From Deltaproteobacteria bacterium (GTDB taxonomy: Bacteria; Myxococcota_A; Polyangia; JAAYKL01): a stretch of DNA of 43,078 bases. The stretch lies in NCBI GenBank assembly GCA_030595125.1, contig JAUVDV010000048.1, positions 1 through 43,078 on the forward strand. Reading direction: 5' to 3'. Every line of letters begins with the position of its first letter. The stretch's first letter is position 1. This document shows, piece after piece, positions 16,863 to 24,599 of the stretch. The notes under the pieces were generated by a model. The model was not told the DNA's origin, searched no databases, and saw nothing but the letters and a program-made list of their open reading frames with translations. The position numbers and the translations under genes are program-made.

Positions 16863-19800
16863 TTGCCAACACCTGAAAATACAAGGCCGGTGCACCACCT
16901 AGCCAGGCTTTCGTACCTACAATCGCTATTTGTTCATCGCCGGGTGCTCATCGTGAGCGACGACCGAACACTTGCTTCATTCATGCTGGAATCGCGCGCG
17001 CGCTATGTTTGCGCCATCTCGGATCGGGAATCTTTAGAACCGTGGCCCGTCGATGAGGAAGGCCAGGTTGGCGAGTTCAAGGTTGTAAGCTATGACGATA
17101 TCGAATTTCGGGACGGCATGTTCGACGTGGCCGTCGTCATGGACCTCACTGCGGTTCCTTCACATGTGAATTTGCTGAACGAACTCCGCAGGATCGTCGG
17201 CCCCAAGGGCGTTGTGATAGCCGGCGCGCCCAATCCGATCTGCGAGCAGAGAATCGGCCCCGATCCAAATGCTCCGTCCATCGACTATTACGAGCTGTAC
17301 GAGATCCTGGCGGATGCCTTCCCCAGCGTGCAGATGATCGGGCAGGCTCCTTTCCTGGGTTACGCGGTGTCTGATCTCGCCGCAGGAGAAGACAGCGACG
17401 GAGTGAGTTTCGATGCGGGGCTTATGGAGTCCGGCGCCGAGGATATCGAGTGGTTTATGGCGGTTTGTGGTGAATCTCCGGTGGAGATCGAATCCTATTC
17501 CATCATACAGGTTCCGCTCGACACAGTTCAGATGGGCGGTGGCCTGGCCGACGAACTCGAGGATGCACGGCGCGAAGTGAGCGAGCTTGGCGGCGAGAGG
17601 GAGACCTGGAAGAAAGAAAACGAGACCTTGCGCGACGATGCCCAACGGATCGAGGCGGATCTCAAGGAGGTCCGGCTCGAGATGGGGACGCGGGGCGTCA
17701 AGATAGAGAGCCTCCAAAAAGACCTGGAGCACGAATGCCAGGAGGCCGAGGCCGCACGAGCGCGCGCGGTCAACGTTGCCAAGCAGTTCGACGACGATCG
17801 CAAGGCGCAGCAGGCCAAGCAGATCGAAGAGCAGATAGCCCGCCAAGGCACACAGAACGAGATCAAGGAACAGGCTCGAAAAGCACAGAACGAGATCAAG
17901 GAACAGGCCCGAAAAGCACAGGACGAGGCCAGACAAGCCCGAATGAGGGCGGAGTCCGCAGAAGTCGCACGGGACCAGCTGGTCGAACAGACCCGGGCCG
18001 ATCTGGCCGAGCTCGAGAAACTGCGGGATCGACAGGAAGAACTCGAACGCGCCCTATCTGATCATCAGGAGAAGGAACGAGATCTCACGGAGCAATTGGC
18101 CCAATCTCGCGAACAAGCTTCGGAGGCTCAGGAGGCAAAGGCAGCTCTGTCGGCCCTCGAGGATTCCGCTCAGAAGGACCGGGCGATGTTCGAGGGAGAA
18201 GTTGTAGCCCTCGAAAAACAACTGACGCAGGTCGGGGGAGACCTCCGGGTTGCCAGGGAGGACCTGACGCGCCATGAGGCCCTCGCCCGAGATCTGGCGG
18301 TTCAGCTCGATGAACGCGCCTCGATCGAGACCGAGAAAGAAGCGCTGGACAGGGAAATCCTGGACAGGAAAACGGCACTGGCGCAGCGGGACGGAAAAAT
18401 CGCCGAGCTGGAGGCCGAGCTACAGGCCGCCGGTTGGCGTGCCGACGAGCTGGAGGCGCGCGGACAAGAAAAAGACCGCGAACTGGAGGAAGCCGGGGCG
18501 TCGCTGTCCGCGAAGGAAGACGAACTCGCAGCTGCCTTCGGAGCGATCTCCGGTCATCATCGGGCGCGGGTGGAGGCCGAGCTTTCGCTTGCAACCACCG
18601 AAGCTCGCCATACACAAACCGAGAAGGAACTCGACAAGTTTATCGAATATTCACGAGAGCTAGAGGCCGAGTTTGCAGCGGTGACCGGCGCGTGTTCCGG
18701 TCATCACCGGGCACGGGTGGAGGCGGAGCTCGAACTGGCAACCGCGCAGGCACGTCATTCGCAGACCGAGAAAGAGCTCGACGAGTTCATCGAAAGAGCC
18801 CGCAACGCAGAAGAGTCTTTCACGGGGGAAAAGGCACGTTCCTCCGACGAGTTGACCTTTCTGGAAAACCAGCGGACCTCTCTGGAGAACCAGCTGACCT
18901 CTTCGGAAAACGAGAAGGCCTCTGTGGAAAACGAGAAGGCCTCTCTGGAAAACGAGAAGACCTTTCTGGAAAACCAGCGGACCTCTCTGGAAAACGAGCT
19001 GGTCTCTCTGGAAAACGAGCTGGCAGCGGACCGCGAAAAAATCCGCAATCTCGAGCCGCATAAATTAAGGGTGGAAGAGCTCAACTCGGAGATCATGTCC
19101 GGGGCGAAAATGCGCGCGTCCATGGAGAACAACCTGGCCGATCTCGACGACAAGCTGATCGAGAAAGACACGCAGCTGACCAGAGCGAAGCAGCTGGTTG
19201 ACGATCTGGAATACAGGGCTGCCGAGTCCGATGATGCACTCGCGGCGATCCGATCCGAACTGGATGGAGCCATAACGCACGCGGAGAAAAAGTCGCAGGA
19301 GCTGAACGAGGCGGAGGTGAGGATACGACAGGAGGTGGCAAGGGAAATCGCGGAGGTGAGGGCCGACGTGAAAGAGGGGGAGCATCTCCAGGTGGAGCTG
19401 ACCGATGTCCGCCTGGAGCTCAACGGTGTGAGAGCCGAGCTTTCTGGCGAGGTTGAGAGAACCCGACAGGCCGGAGCCGATGCAGCCCGCCTGGCGGGAG
19501 AGAATGACGACATGAAGGCCCGGCTGGATGAGCGTGAACGCAAGTTGAACAATTGCGCCGACGAAGCTGCCGCCGGGGAACGGGCGTTGCTGGCGATGCG
19601 AGACGAGGTCTCTGCGCTCGGGCAACAGATGACCGCCATGCGCGAAGCTCTCAGGGCGGAGCAGGTTCGCAGCCGCTCTCTTCTGGCGGAGATGGATCGC
19701 CTGGGAGAACTCGAGGATAAATCGGGCGATATTGACAGGGAACGCGAGGAGCAAGCGGCCGATATCGACAGGGAACGCGAGGAGAACGCCGCTCGGATCG

Positions 19801-20585
19801 GGCAGCTGGAATCAAAGATTGAGAGCGTCGAGGTCTCTGCAGAAGCGGAGCAGTCCCAGCTCAAGAGCAATTTTGCCGAGGCGAACGAACGGGCGAACGA
19901 ACGGGCGGGACAGTACGAGCAACGCATCCAGTCTCTCCTCGACGAGATCGAAGTTGAGAAGGAAAAGGCCGCGAAGTCCGCGCCCGACGAGACTGCGGCG
20001 GCGGAGCTGGTTCAGATCCGGCTCACCTCCGCCAAGCAATCCGAGACCATCAGGCGTCTCACCGACGAGAGCAAGGAGCGCGAGCCCCTTCTGGAGTCGC
20101 TCACGTCTCAGCTCGAGGAGCGCGAACGGCGCGTCACCATGATGGAGCGAAAGACGCGGCAGATCGAGGAGCAGCTCAAGGAGAACGAGGGCGATACCGC
20201 GGCGTGGAACACGGAACTCAAGTTTCGCAATACGAGGATCACCCAGCTCGAAAAAGAGATCTCGGGGCTGAAAGATCGACTGACCGAGGAACCCTCAATC
20301 GGTCAGAGTACCGACGTGGGGGCATCCGTACCGCCGTCTGAGTCGCTCAGACCCAGCCAGTTCCCCGCCGAAGTTGCCGCCATGAAGCACCAGGTGTCCG
20401 ACCTGAACGAGCAGCTTGGAGACAAGGACGCGGAACTGCTGATTCTGCACGGCAAGCTGGAGACCGAGAACAGGGATCTCAAGAGAACCCGTCAGGCGTT
20501 GAAGGATATGCTCGCAGGCGGAGGAATCGAATCGGGTACGGCTGTTCATATCAACGATATCCTCTCTGCCCTGAACCGAAAGTAA
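16863..20585 (+). CDS. Giant coiled-coil protein with degenerate methyltransferase-like N-terminal domain
   Basis: A 1240-residue protein with no signal peptide or membrane helix, probably cytoplasmic. Residues about 20-220 follow a class I methyltransferase pattern: RVLIVSDD, FRDGMFDVAVVMDL, then LLNELRRIVGPKGVVIAGAP. The Gly-rich SAM loop is missing after the first strand, so it is probably non-catalytic. The rest (about 225-1240) is nearly all heptad coiled coil. It contains internal duplications: NEIKEQARKAQ twice, a block from GHHRARVEAEL twice, and eight 7-residue SLENEK-type units. The plan recalls scaffold proteins such as myxobacterial AglZ or FrzS (pseudo-domain plus coiled coil), but no orthology is claimed. 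It starts at TTG after AGAGAAAGAA; a perfect TATAAT lies at 16774-16779, with no good -35. Confidence 0.75.
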   Translation: MPTPENTRPVHHLARLSYLQSLFVHRRVLIVSDDRTLASFMLESRARYVCAISDRESLEPWPVDEEGQVGEFKVVSYDDIEFRDGMFDVAVVMDLTAVPSHVNLLNELRRIVGPKGVVIAGAPNPICEQRIGPDPNAPSIDYYELYEILADAFPSVQMIGQAPFLGYAVSDLAAGEDSDGVSFDAGLMESGAEDIEWFMAVCGESPVEIESYSIIQVPLDTVQMGGGLADELEDARREVSELGGERETWKKENETLRDDAQRIEADLKEVRLEMGTRGVKIESLQKDLEHECQEAEAARARAVNVAKQFDDDRKAQQAKQIEEQIARQGTQNEIKEQARKAQNEIKEQARKAQDEARQARMRAESAEVARDQLVEQTRADLAELEKLRDRQEELERALSDHQEKERDLTEQLAQSREQASEAQEAKAALSALEDSAQKDRAMFEGEVVALEKQLTQVGGDLRVAREDLTRHEALARDLAVQLDERASIETEKEALDREILDRKTALAQRDGKIAELEAELQAAGWRADELEARGQEKDRELEEAGASLSAKEDELAAAFGAISGHHRARVEAELSLATTEARHTQTEKELDKFIEYSRELEAEFAAVTGACSGHHRARVEAELELATAQARHSQTEKELDEFIERARNAEESFTGEKARSSDELTFLENQRTSLENQLTSSENEKASVENEKASLENEKTFLENQRTSLENELVSLENELAADREKIRNLEPHKLRVEELNSEIMSGAKMRASMENNLADLDDKLIEKDTQLTRAKQLVDDLEYRAAESDDALAAIRSELDGAITHAEKKSQELNEAEVRIRQEVAREIAEVRADVKEGEHLQVELTDVRLELNGVRAELSGEVERTRQAGADAARLAGENDDMKARLDERERKLNNCADEAAAGERALLAMRDEVSALGQQMTAMREALRAEQVRSRSLLAEMDRLGELEDKSGDIDREREEQAADIDREREENAARIGQLESKIESVEVSAEAEQSQLKSNFAEANERANERAGQYEQRIQSLLDEIEVEKEKAAKSAPDETAAAELVQIRLTSAKQSETIRRLTDESKEREPLLESLTSQLEERERRVTMMERKTRQIEEQLKENEGDTAAWNTELKFRNTRITQLEKEISGLKDRLTEEPSIGQSTDVGASVPPSESLRPSQFPAEVAAMKHQVSDLNEQLGDKDAELLILHGKLETENRDLKRTRQALKDMLAGGGIESGTAVHINDILSALNRK
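18861..19028 (+). repeat. Eight 21-bp in-frame repeats in the coiled coil
   Basis: Units of CTGGAAAACGAGAAGGCCTC type encode seven-residue blocks (LENQRTS, LENEKAS). One unit equals one heptad, so gain or loss would lengthen or shorten the coil without shifting its register. Confidence 0.9.
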
Positions 20586-20679
20586 GGGCGCGGCATGATC
20601 TGAAGATTGATCGTATCTTTTCATGTACTTCATTTATTGCCAAGATCGTCCAATGTCGCCAGCCCGCCCTGCGCCAGCA

Positions 20680-20839
20680 CCGCGGAAATAAATCCCGCGG
20701 CCAGAAATGCGCCACTTCGTGTCGGAAAGGGCTTCGCCCTGAAGCACTGAGAGCCGTAAGGGCTTTTTCTGAAGTGTCTTTTCGTAGGCCTCGGGCCTTT
20801 TGTGTTCTTCATTTCTGGCCGCGGGATTTATTTCCGCGG
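20680..20839. repeat. Family B composite element, 160 bp, second copy
   Basis: Same ends (CCGCGGAAATAAATCCCGCG and its complement), the same inner CCAGAAAT arms and the same interior CGCCACTTCGTGTCGGAAAG as 2292-2453; the centre is diverged. It fills about half of the 341-bp gap 20586-20926. The rest of the gap holds a possible promoter at 20851-20881. Confidence 0.8.
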
Positions 20840-20850
20840 TACAGCTTTTT

Positions 20851-20881
20851 TTAACAAGAACGTGCACATTTTTGATAAAAT
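20851..20881 (+). promoter_or_regulatory. Candidate promoter for the choice-of-anchor-L lipoprotein
   Basis: TTAACA (20851-20856) and TAAAAT (20876-20881) with a 19-bp spacer, or GATAAA with 17 bp. It lies 45 bp before the ATG, directly beyond the family B element, in an AT-rich patch. Confidence 0.4.
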
Positions 20882-20926
20882 GTGGTCCGTTCAACGATCC
20901 AATATACAGAGAAGAGGAGGTTCCAG

Positions 20927-22024
20927 ATGCGATGTATGACAACTCTGTTTTCGGCGGCGCTCATCCTGGTTGCCGGGCTGTTGACGGCCTGCGAAGAAGA
21001 TAGTGATGTTTTCCCGGGTGAAACAGATACGAGTTCGGACACGGACTCGGACACGGATACGGACTCGGACGCAGATTCCGACACGGACTCGGACACGGAC
21101 TCGGACACGGATTCGGACACAGACTCCGACACGGACGGCCCCATCGTCATGGATTGCTCCGCTTGTCCGGGAATCGGCGCCACTGTGCCGAACCTCATGT
21201 GCGCAATTGATATATGCGACGAAAGCGTCGTCGTAGATTACGACTACTACTCTCCCTCGGGAGCGCCTCTCGCCGGCACTGCAGAGGGCGTGACCCACTT
21301 CGGCACCTCCCCGGATCTCGATCCCCAGCTGAATGACTCATACGCTCTCATGGCGACCGGACCGTGCACGGGCACCGATCACTCGGGCGGGTTGACCGGC
21401 CTCGGGGGAGGCGCCCTTCCGGATCCGTTCTCCAGCGACGGATACGATACCTTCGATGTATTGGAATGGAGCATGACGCTCACCGCGCCTCCCGGGGCGA
21501 ACGGCTTTGAGATCAAGTACGTGTTCTTCTCCGTAGAGTACGATGAATACGTTGCTACTGTGTTCAACGACAAGTTCTACATATTCATCGAGGCCATGAG
21601 CACCAACGCGGGTGAAAGGACGGTCATCAACTTCACCGAGTGCCGCGATCCGGGCGCCTACACTGATTTCGTGTGCGACGGGGCCACCATGAACTACTGC
21701 GACGATGGGGAACCGTACTGTTACATCGCAATCAACACCTCGCTTTCCGAGTGTTGCTGGTACGACAGTTGTCCGGACGGTCCGGCGACCACAGATATCT
21801 CCGACACGGGCTACGAGTGTGCCAACGGACAGGGGCAGGACACCGCTCTCAAGGGATCGTCCACCGGCTGGTTGTACACCCAATGGGCGGTCCAGCCGAA
21901 CGAGACCTTCAAGATCATCTTCCATATCCACGATACGTCTGATCATATTTACGATTCCGAGGTGATCCTGGACAGCTTCCAGTTCCTGGGTACGGTAGAT
22001 CCCGGAACCGACGTCATCGAGTAG
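20927..22024 (+). CDS. Choice-of-anchor-L domain lipoprotein with Asp-Ser/Thr stalk
   Basis: A 365-residue exported lipoprotein. The signal peptide ends in LLTAC (Cys about 21). An acidic D-S/D-T stalk follows (nt about 21034-21136), then a Cys-containing domain (MDCSACPG). The main domain (about 110-360) shows the choice-of-anchor-L pattern: LNDSYALMATG, FEIKYVFFSVEYDEYV, VFNDKFYIFIE. This domain is common in large surface proteins of bacteria from several phyla; its function is unknown. It carries further Cys residues (ECCWYDSC) likely to form disulphides. GAGGAGG sits 6 bp before the ATG, which decides the start against the in-frame codon at 20882. It converges on the minus-strand gene with only 6 bp between stops. 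Confidence 0.8.
   Translation: MRCMTTLFSAALILVAGLLTACEEDSDVFPGETDTSSDTDSDTDTDSDADSDTDSDTDSDTDSDTDSDTDGPIVMDCSACPGIGATVPNLMCAIDICDESVVVDYDYYSPSGAPLAGTAEGVTHFGTSPDLDPQLNDSYALMATGPCTGTDHSGGLTGLGGGALPDPFSSDGYDTFDVLEWSMTLTAPPGANGFEIKYVFFSVEYDEYVATVFNDKFYIFIEAMSTNAGERTVINFTECRDPGAYTDFVCDGATMNYCDDGEPYCYIAINTSLSECCWYDSCPDGPATTDISDTGYECANGQGQDTALKGSSTGWLYTQWAVQPNETFKIIFHIHDTSDHIYDSEVILDSFQFLGTVDPGTDVIE
21034..21136 (+). repeat. In-frame tandem repeat encoding the second Asp-Ser/Thr stalk
   Basis: GACACGGACTCG-type units, about 100 bp. Codon choice differs slightly from the 3885-4056 array (more GACTCG), so the arrays are not a recent duplication of one another. Confidence 0.88.
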
Positions 22025-22030
22025 AACAGG

Positions 22031-23410
22031 TCAGATCAATATCAGATCGTCGTCTGAGATCTCCTCCATGTCAGTGAGGTCCTCGATGCTCTCGATGAAA
22101 TCATCGTCGATCACCCGGCTCTTCATGAGCTTGAATTCCGTATCCTCGATGCGTTCCTTGGCCAGACGGGCGAAGTGCGCGAGCAGATCCGGGACGGCTT
22201 CCACCAGTGGATAGAAGAGCTCTCGTGCGAGGAAGAGCAGTGTGGCGGGCGTGGTAGTTTGCACTGTGGCGGTGGCCGGTTCTTCGTGAACGAGAGAGAT
22301 CTCCCCGACGATGTCACCCGGGCCGAGTTCGGCCACCTGGATCGGTCCGCTGTTATCGTCCTTGATCACCTCGGCTTTTCCCTGGAGGATGACGAACAGC
22401 CCGGTGCCCACGGTGCCCTGCTCGATGAATGTCGTTCCCGACGGTACCTCGTGCCCGGTGAAGCGGGCGAGGAGCTGATTTCTGGAGTCCTGGTCGAATC
22501 CGCTGAACAGCGGGTTGGTTGCCAGCAGGTTGGAAACAAGACGTTCGCGGGTGAAGCGAGCCATCGCGCCGGCCACGTTGGGGATGGTCTGCGCGAGCTC
22601 AGTCAGATCCACGTTCTTTAGTTCCAGCACATCGACGGCGCCGTCACAGACCACTGACGCTCCCCGGGGATCCGAGCTGATAAGGGCCATTTCGCCAAAG
22701 AGGGATCCGGGACCGAGCCGGGCCAGCGGGACATCCACGTCCCCTTCGCCGGGTCTGGAGATCTTCTTGACGACCAGGACCTCGCCCCTCGCCACGAAGT
22801 AGATCGCGTCGCCGACGTCACCCTGAGAAATGACCACGTCACCGTTTGTATGACGCTTGAGGCGCAACAGACCGAGCAATTTTTTGAACGCCTCGGGTTG
22901 TAGAGTCGAGAAGATCGCAAGCGGCGGAACCACATTGGAGTAGTTGGTTATGTTTTCGGTAAACGCGGCCATCTGCGCGACCCCCTCCACGACCTCCAGG
23001 TCCTCCATTTCGTAATCCAGATCAAGGTCGTCTCTCACGTGCACGCCGTAATCGACCGGCGCAAGCTTGACACCACGTCCCAGGGAGGGGGAGCCCGCCG
23101 CGTATTTCTGAACGAGGGCGTCGAGGAGCGGCCCGACCTCCGCTCCCATGGCCTCAATCTGCTTGATGGCCACCAGTCCCCGAAGAGGAGAGCCCGACTT
23201 CACATCGTGATCGGCTATCGCCTGGTAAATCTGCGCGGCGAGCTTGTCCTTGTTCGCGGCTGCCAGAATGTCGGCGATCTCCATGCGCAGATTGAAATCA
23301 AGGGGGGCTCCCTCCAGCACCAGTCGGAAAACCTTCAGCCCATCGACCAGCCGGCCCCCGGCTATCCTGCTCTCGGCTTCTTTCTTGATATCCATAAGGC
23401 TACGGGGCAT
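22031..23410 (-). CDS. Tandem cyclic-nucleotide-binding-domain protein with helical N-terminus
   Basis: A 459-residue protein, probably cytoplasmic. An N-terminal TPR-like helical region (about 1-85, AGGRLVDGLKVFRLVLEG) is followed by a linker and two CAP_ED domains. The first (about 165-290) has FGEMALISSDPRGASV, a complete phosphate-binding cassette with the expected Glu and Arg. The second (about 300-410) has GEISLVHEEPATATV, where the Arg is missing, so it may not bind cNMP. No DNA-binding helix-turn-helix or enzymatic domain is attached. The C-terminus is acidic (DDDFIESIEDLTDMEEISDD). ATG at 23410 is chosen because GGAGGA lies 6 bp upstream. It may sense cAMP, cGMP or another ligand and act through the helical part (inference). 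Confidence 0.82.
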   Translation of the reverse strand: MPRSLMDIKKEAESRIAGGRLVDGLKVFRLVLEGAPLDFNLRMEIADILAAANKDKLAAQIYQAIADHDVKSGSPLRGLVAIKQIEAMGAEVGPLLDALVQKYAAGSPSLGRGVKLAPVDYGVHVRDDLDLDYEMEDLEVVEGVAQMAAFTENITNYSNVVPPLAIFSTLQPEAFKKLLGLLRLKRHTNGDVVISQGDVGDAIYFVARGEVLVVKKISRPGEGDVDVPLARLGPGSLFGEMALISSDPRGASVVCDGAVDVLELKNVDLTELAQTIPNVAGAMARFTRERLVSNLLATNPLFSGFDQDSRNQLLARFTGHEVPSGTTFIEQGTVGTGLFVILQGKAEVIKDDNSGPIQVAELGPGDIVGEISLVHEEPATATVQTTTPATLLFLARELFYPLVEAVPDLLAHFARLAKERIEDTEFKLMKSRVIDDDFIESIEDLTDMEEISDDDLILI

Positions 23411-23527
23411 CGATTCCTCCGTTCTATTGCGTCTGACATGTGAACGAGAACATGATACGCGATTACGGAGCGGATCAATAGATTGTTTGATGTGGATATG
23501 AAACTGCATTTTCCATAAAGGGGCGCA

Positions 23528-24085
23528 ATGCGGATTGTCGCGGGTGAAGCAAGGGGCGCGAGACTCAAGGTGCCGGCGGGAAGGGAAGTTCGGCCCACCT
23601 CCGATCGCGTGAGGGAGGCGATTTTTTCCTCGCTCGGGCAGAGCGTTCGCGACGCCTCGGTGCTGGATCTCTTCGGTGGATCGGGCGCCCTTGGACTCGA
23701 GGCGATGAGTCGGGGCGCGACCGGGGCGGTATTTGTGGAGAGATCCGAAATGATTCGCAAGATCCTGGAGGCGAACATCGCAATCCTGCGTTATCAGAAG
23801 AGTACCCGGGTCGTTTCGGGCGATGCGTTGGGGGCGCTACGGCGTCTTGGCGACGAGAAGGAGCGTTTCGATATTGTTTTTGTAGATCCTCCGTACGCAT
23901 CCGATCTGGCGCAACGGGCGGTGGAGGAGCTGGCCGCAAGCGATCTGATGACACCCCTCTCAATCATTGTCGTCGAGCACAAGCGATCCCAGACCATTCA
24001 TTGTCCGAAGAGCTTGCAAGTTTCGACAACGAAACGCTATGGTGATACGTCGATAACCTATTTGAGACAGGCAGAGCCGACCTGA
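23528..24085 (+). CDS. rsmD: 16S rRNA (guanine966-N2)-methyltransferase
   Basis: Methylates G966 of 16S rRNA. At 185 residues it has normal length. It shows the family start (MRIVAGEARG), then RPTSDRVREAIF. The SAM loop is DLFGGSGALGLEA near residue 48. The catalytic DPPY lies near residue 122. It is followed after 28 bp by coaD, a gene pair common in bacteria. AAAGGGGC precedes the ATG. Confidence 0.93.
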   Translation: MRIVAGEARGARLKVPAGREVRPTSDRVREAIFSSLGQSVRDASVLDLFGGSGALGLEAMSRGATGAVFVERSEMIRKILEANIAILRYQKSTRVVSGDALGALRRLGDEKERFDIVFVDPPYASDLAQRAVEELAASDLMTPLSIIVVEHKRSQTIHCPKSLQVSTTKRYGDTSITYLRQAEPT

Positions 24086-24113
24086 AGGCCTTTTCACCAA
24101 ACGAGGAAGAATC

Positions 24114-24599
24114 TTGACAGAACGAATTGCAGTCTATCCCGGATCCTTCGATCCGCTGACCAATGGACACATGGACATTATAGAGCGGGGCGCCCGCATC
24201 TTCGACAAGTTAGTAGTGGCGATCGCCCAGAACAGCAGAAAGACCAGCCTGTTCGACGTCAAAGAACGCACGGGCATGATCGAGCATGCTGTATCTCACT
24301 TTCCCAACGTGGAGGTAGATGCGTTCGAGGGGCTAACCGTCAAATACGCCATCTCGAAGAACGCATGCGCGGTCTTGAGGGGCCTTCGGGCGGTCGCCGA
24401 CTTTGAGTACGAACTCCAGATGGCCAACATGAACAGGAAGATCTCGGGCAATATCGAGACCATGTTCATGATGACCTCCGACAAATGTTTCTTCGTCAGT
24501 TCACAGAACGTCAAGGAGGTCGCACGCCTCGGTGGCGACGTGGAGGAGTTGGTCCCACCCAAGGTGTTGGAAGAGATCAAGAAGAAGTTCGGCTCTTGA
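24114..24599 (+). CDS. coaD: Phosphopantetheine adenylyltransferase
   Basis: Transfers AMP to 4'-phosphopantetheine, the penultimate step of coenzyme A synthesis. The 161-residue protein has YPGSFDPLTNGHMDII at the start (the T/HxGH-type nucleotidyl motif) and LRGLRAVADFEYELQMANMN in the middle. The C-terminal SSQNVKEVA resembles the family SSSxVKEVA. The start is TTG, with GAGGAAGA upstream. The 3' end overlaps the convergent membrane gene by 23 bp. Confidence 0.95.
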   Translation: MTERIAVYPGSFDPLTNGHMDIIERGARIFDKLVVAIAQNSRKTSLFDVKERTGMIEHAVSHFPNVEVDAFEGLTVKYAISKNACAVLRGLRAVADFEYELQMANMNRKISGNIETMFMMTSDKCFFVSSQNVKEVARLGGDVEELVPPKVLEEIKKKFGS

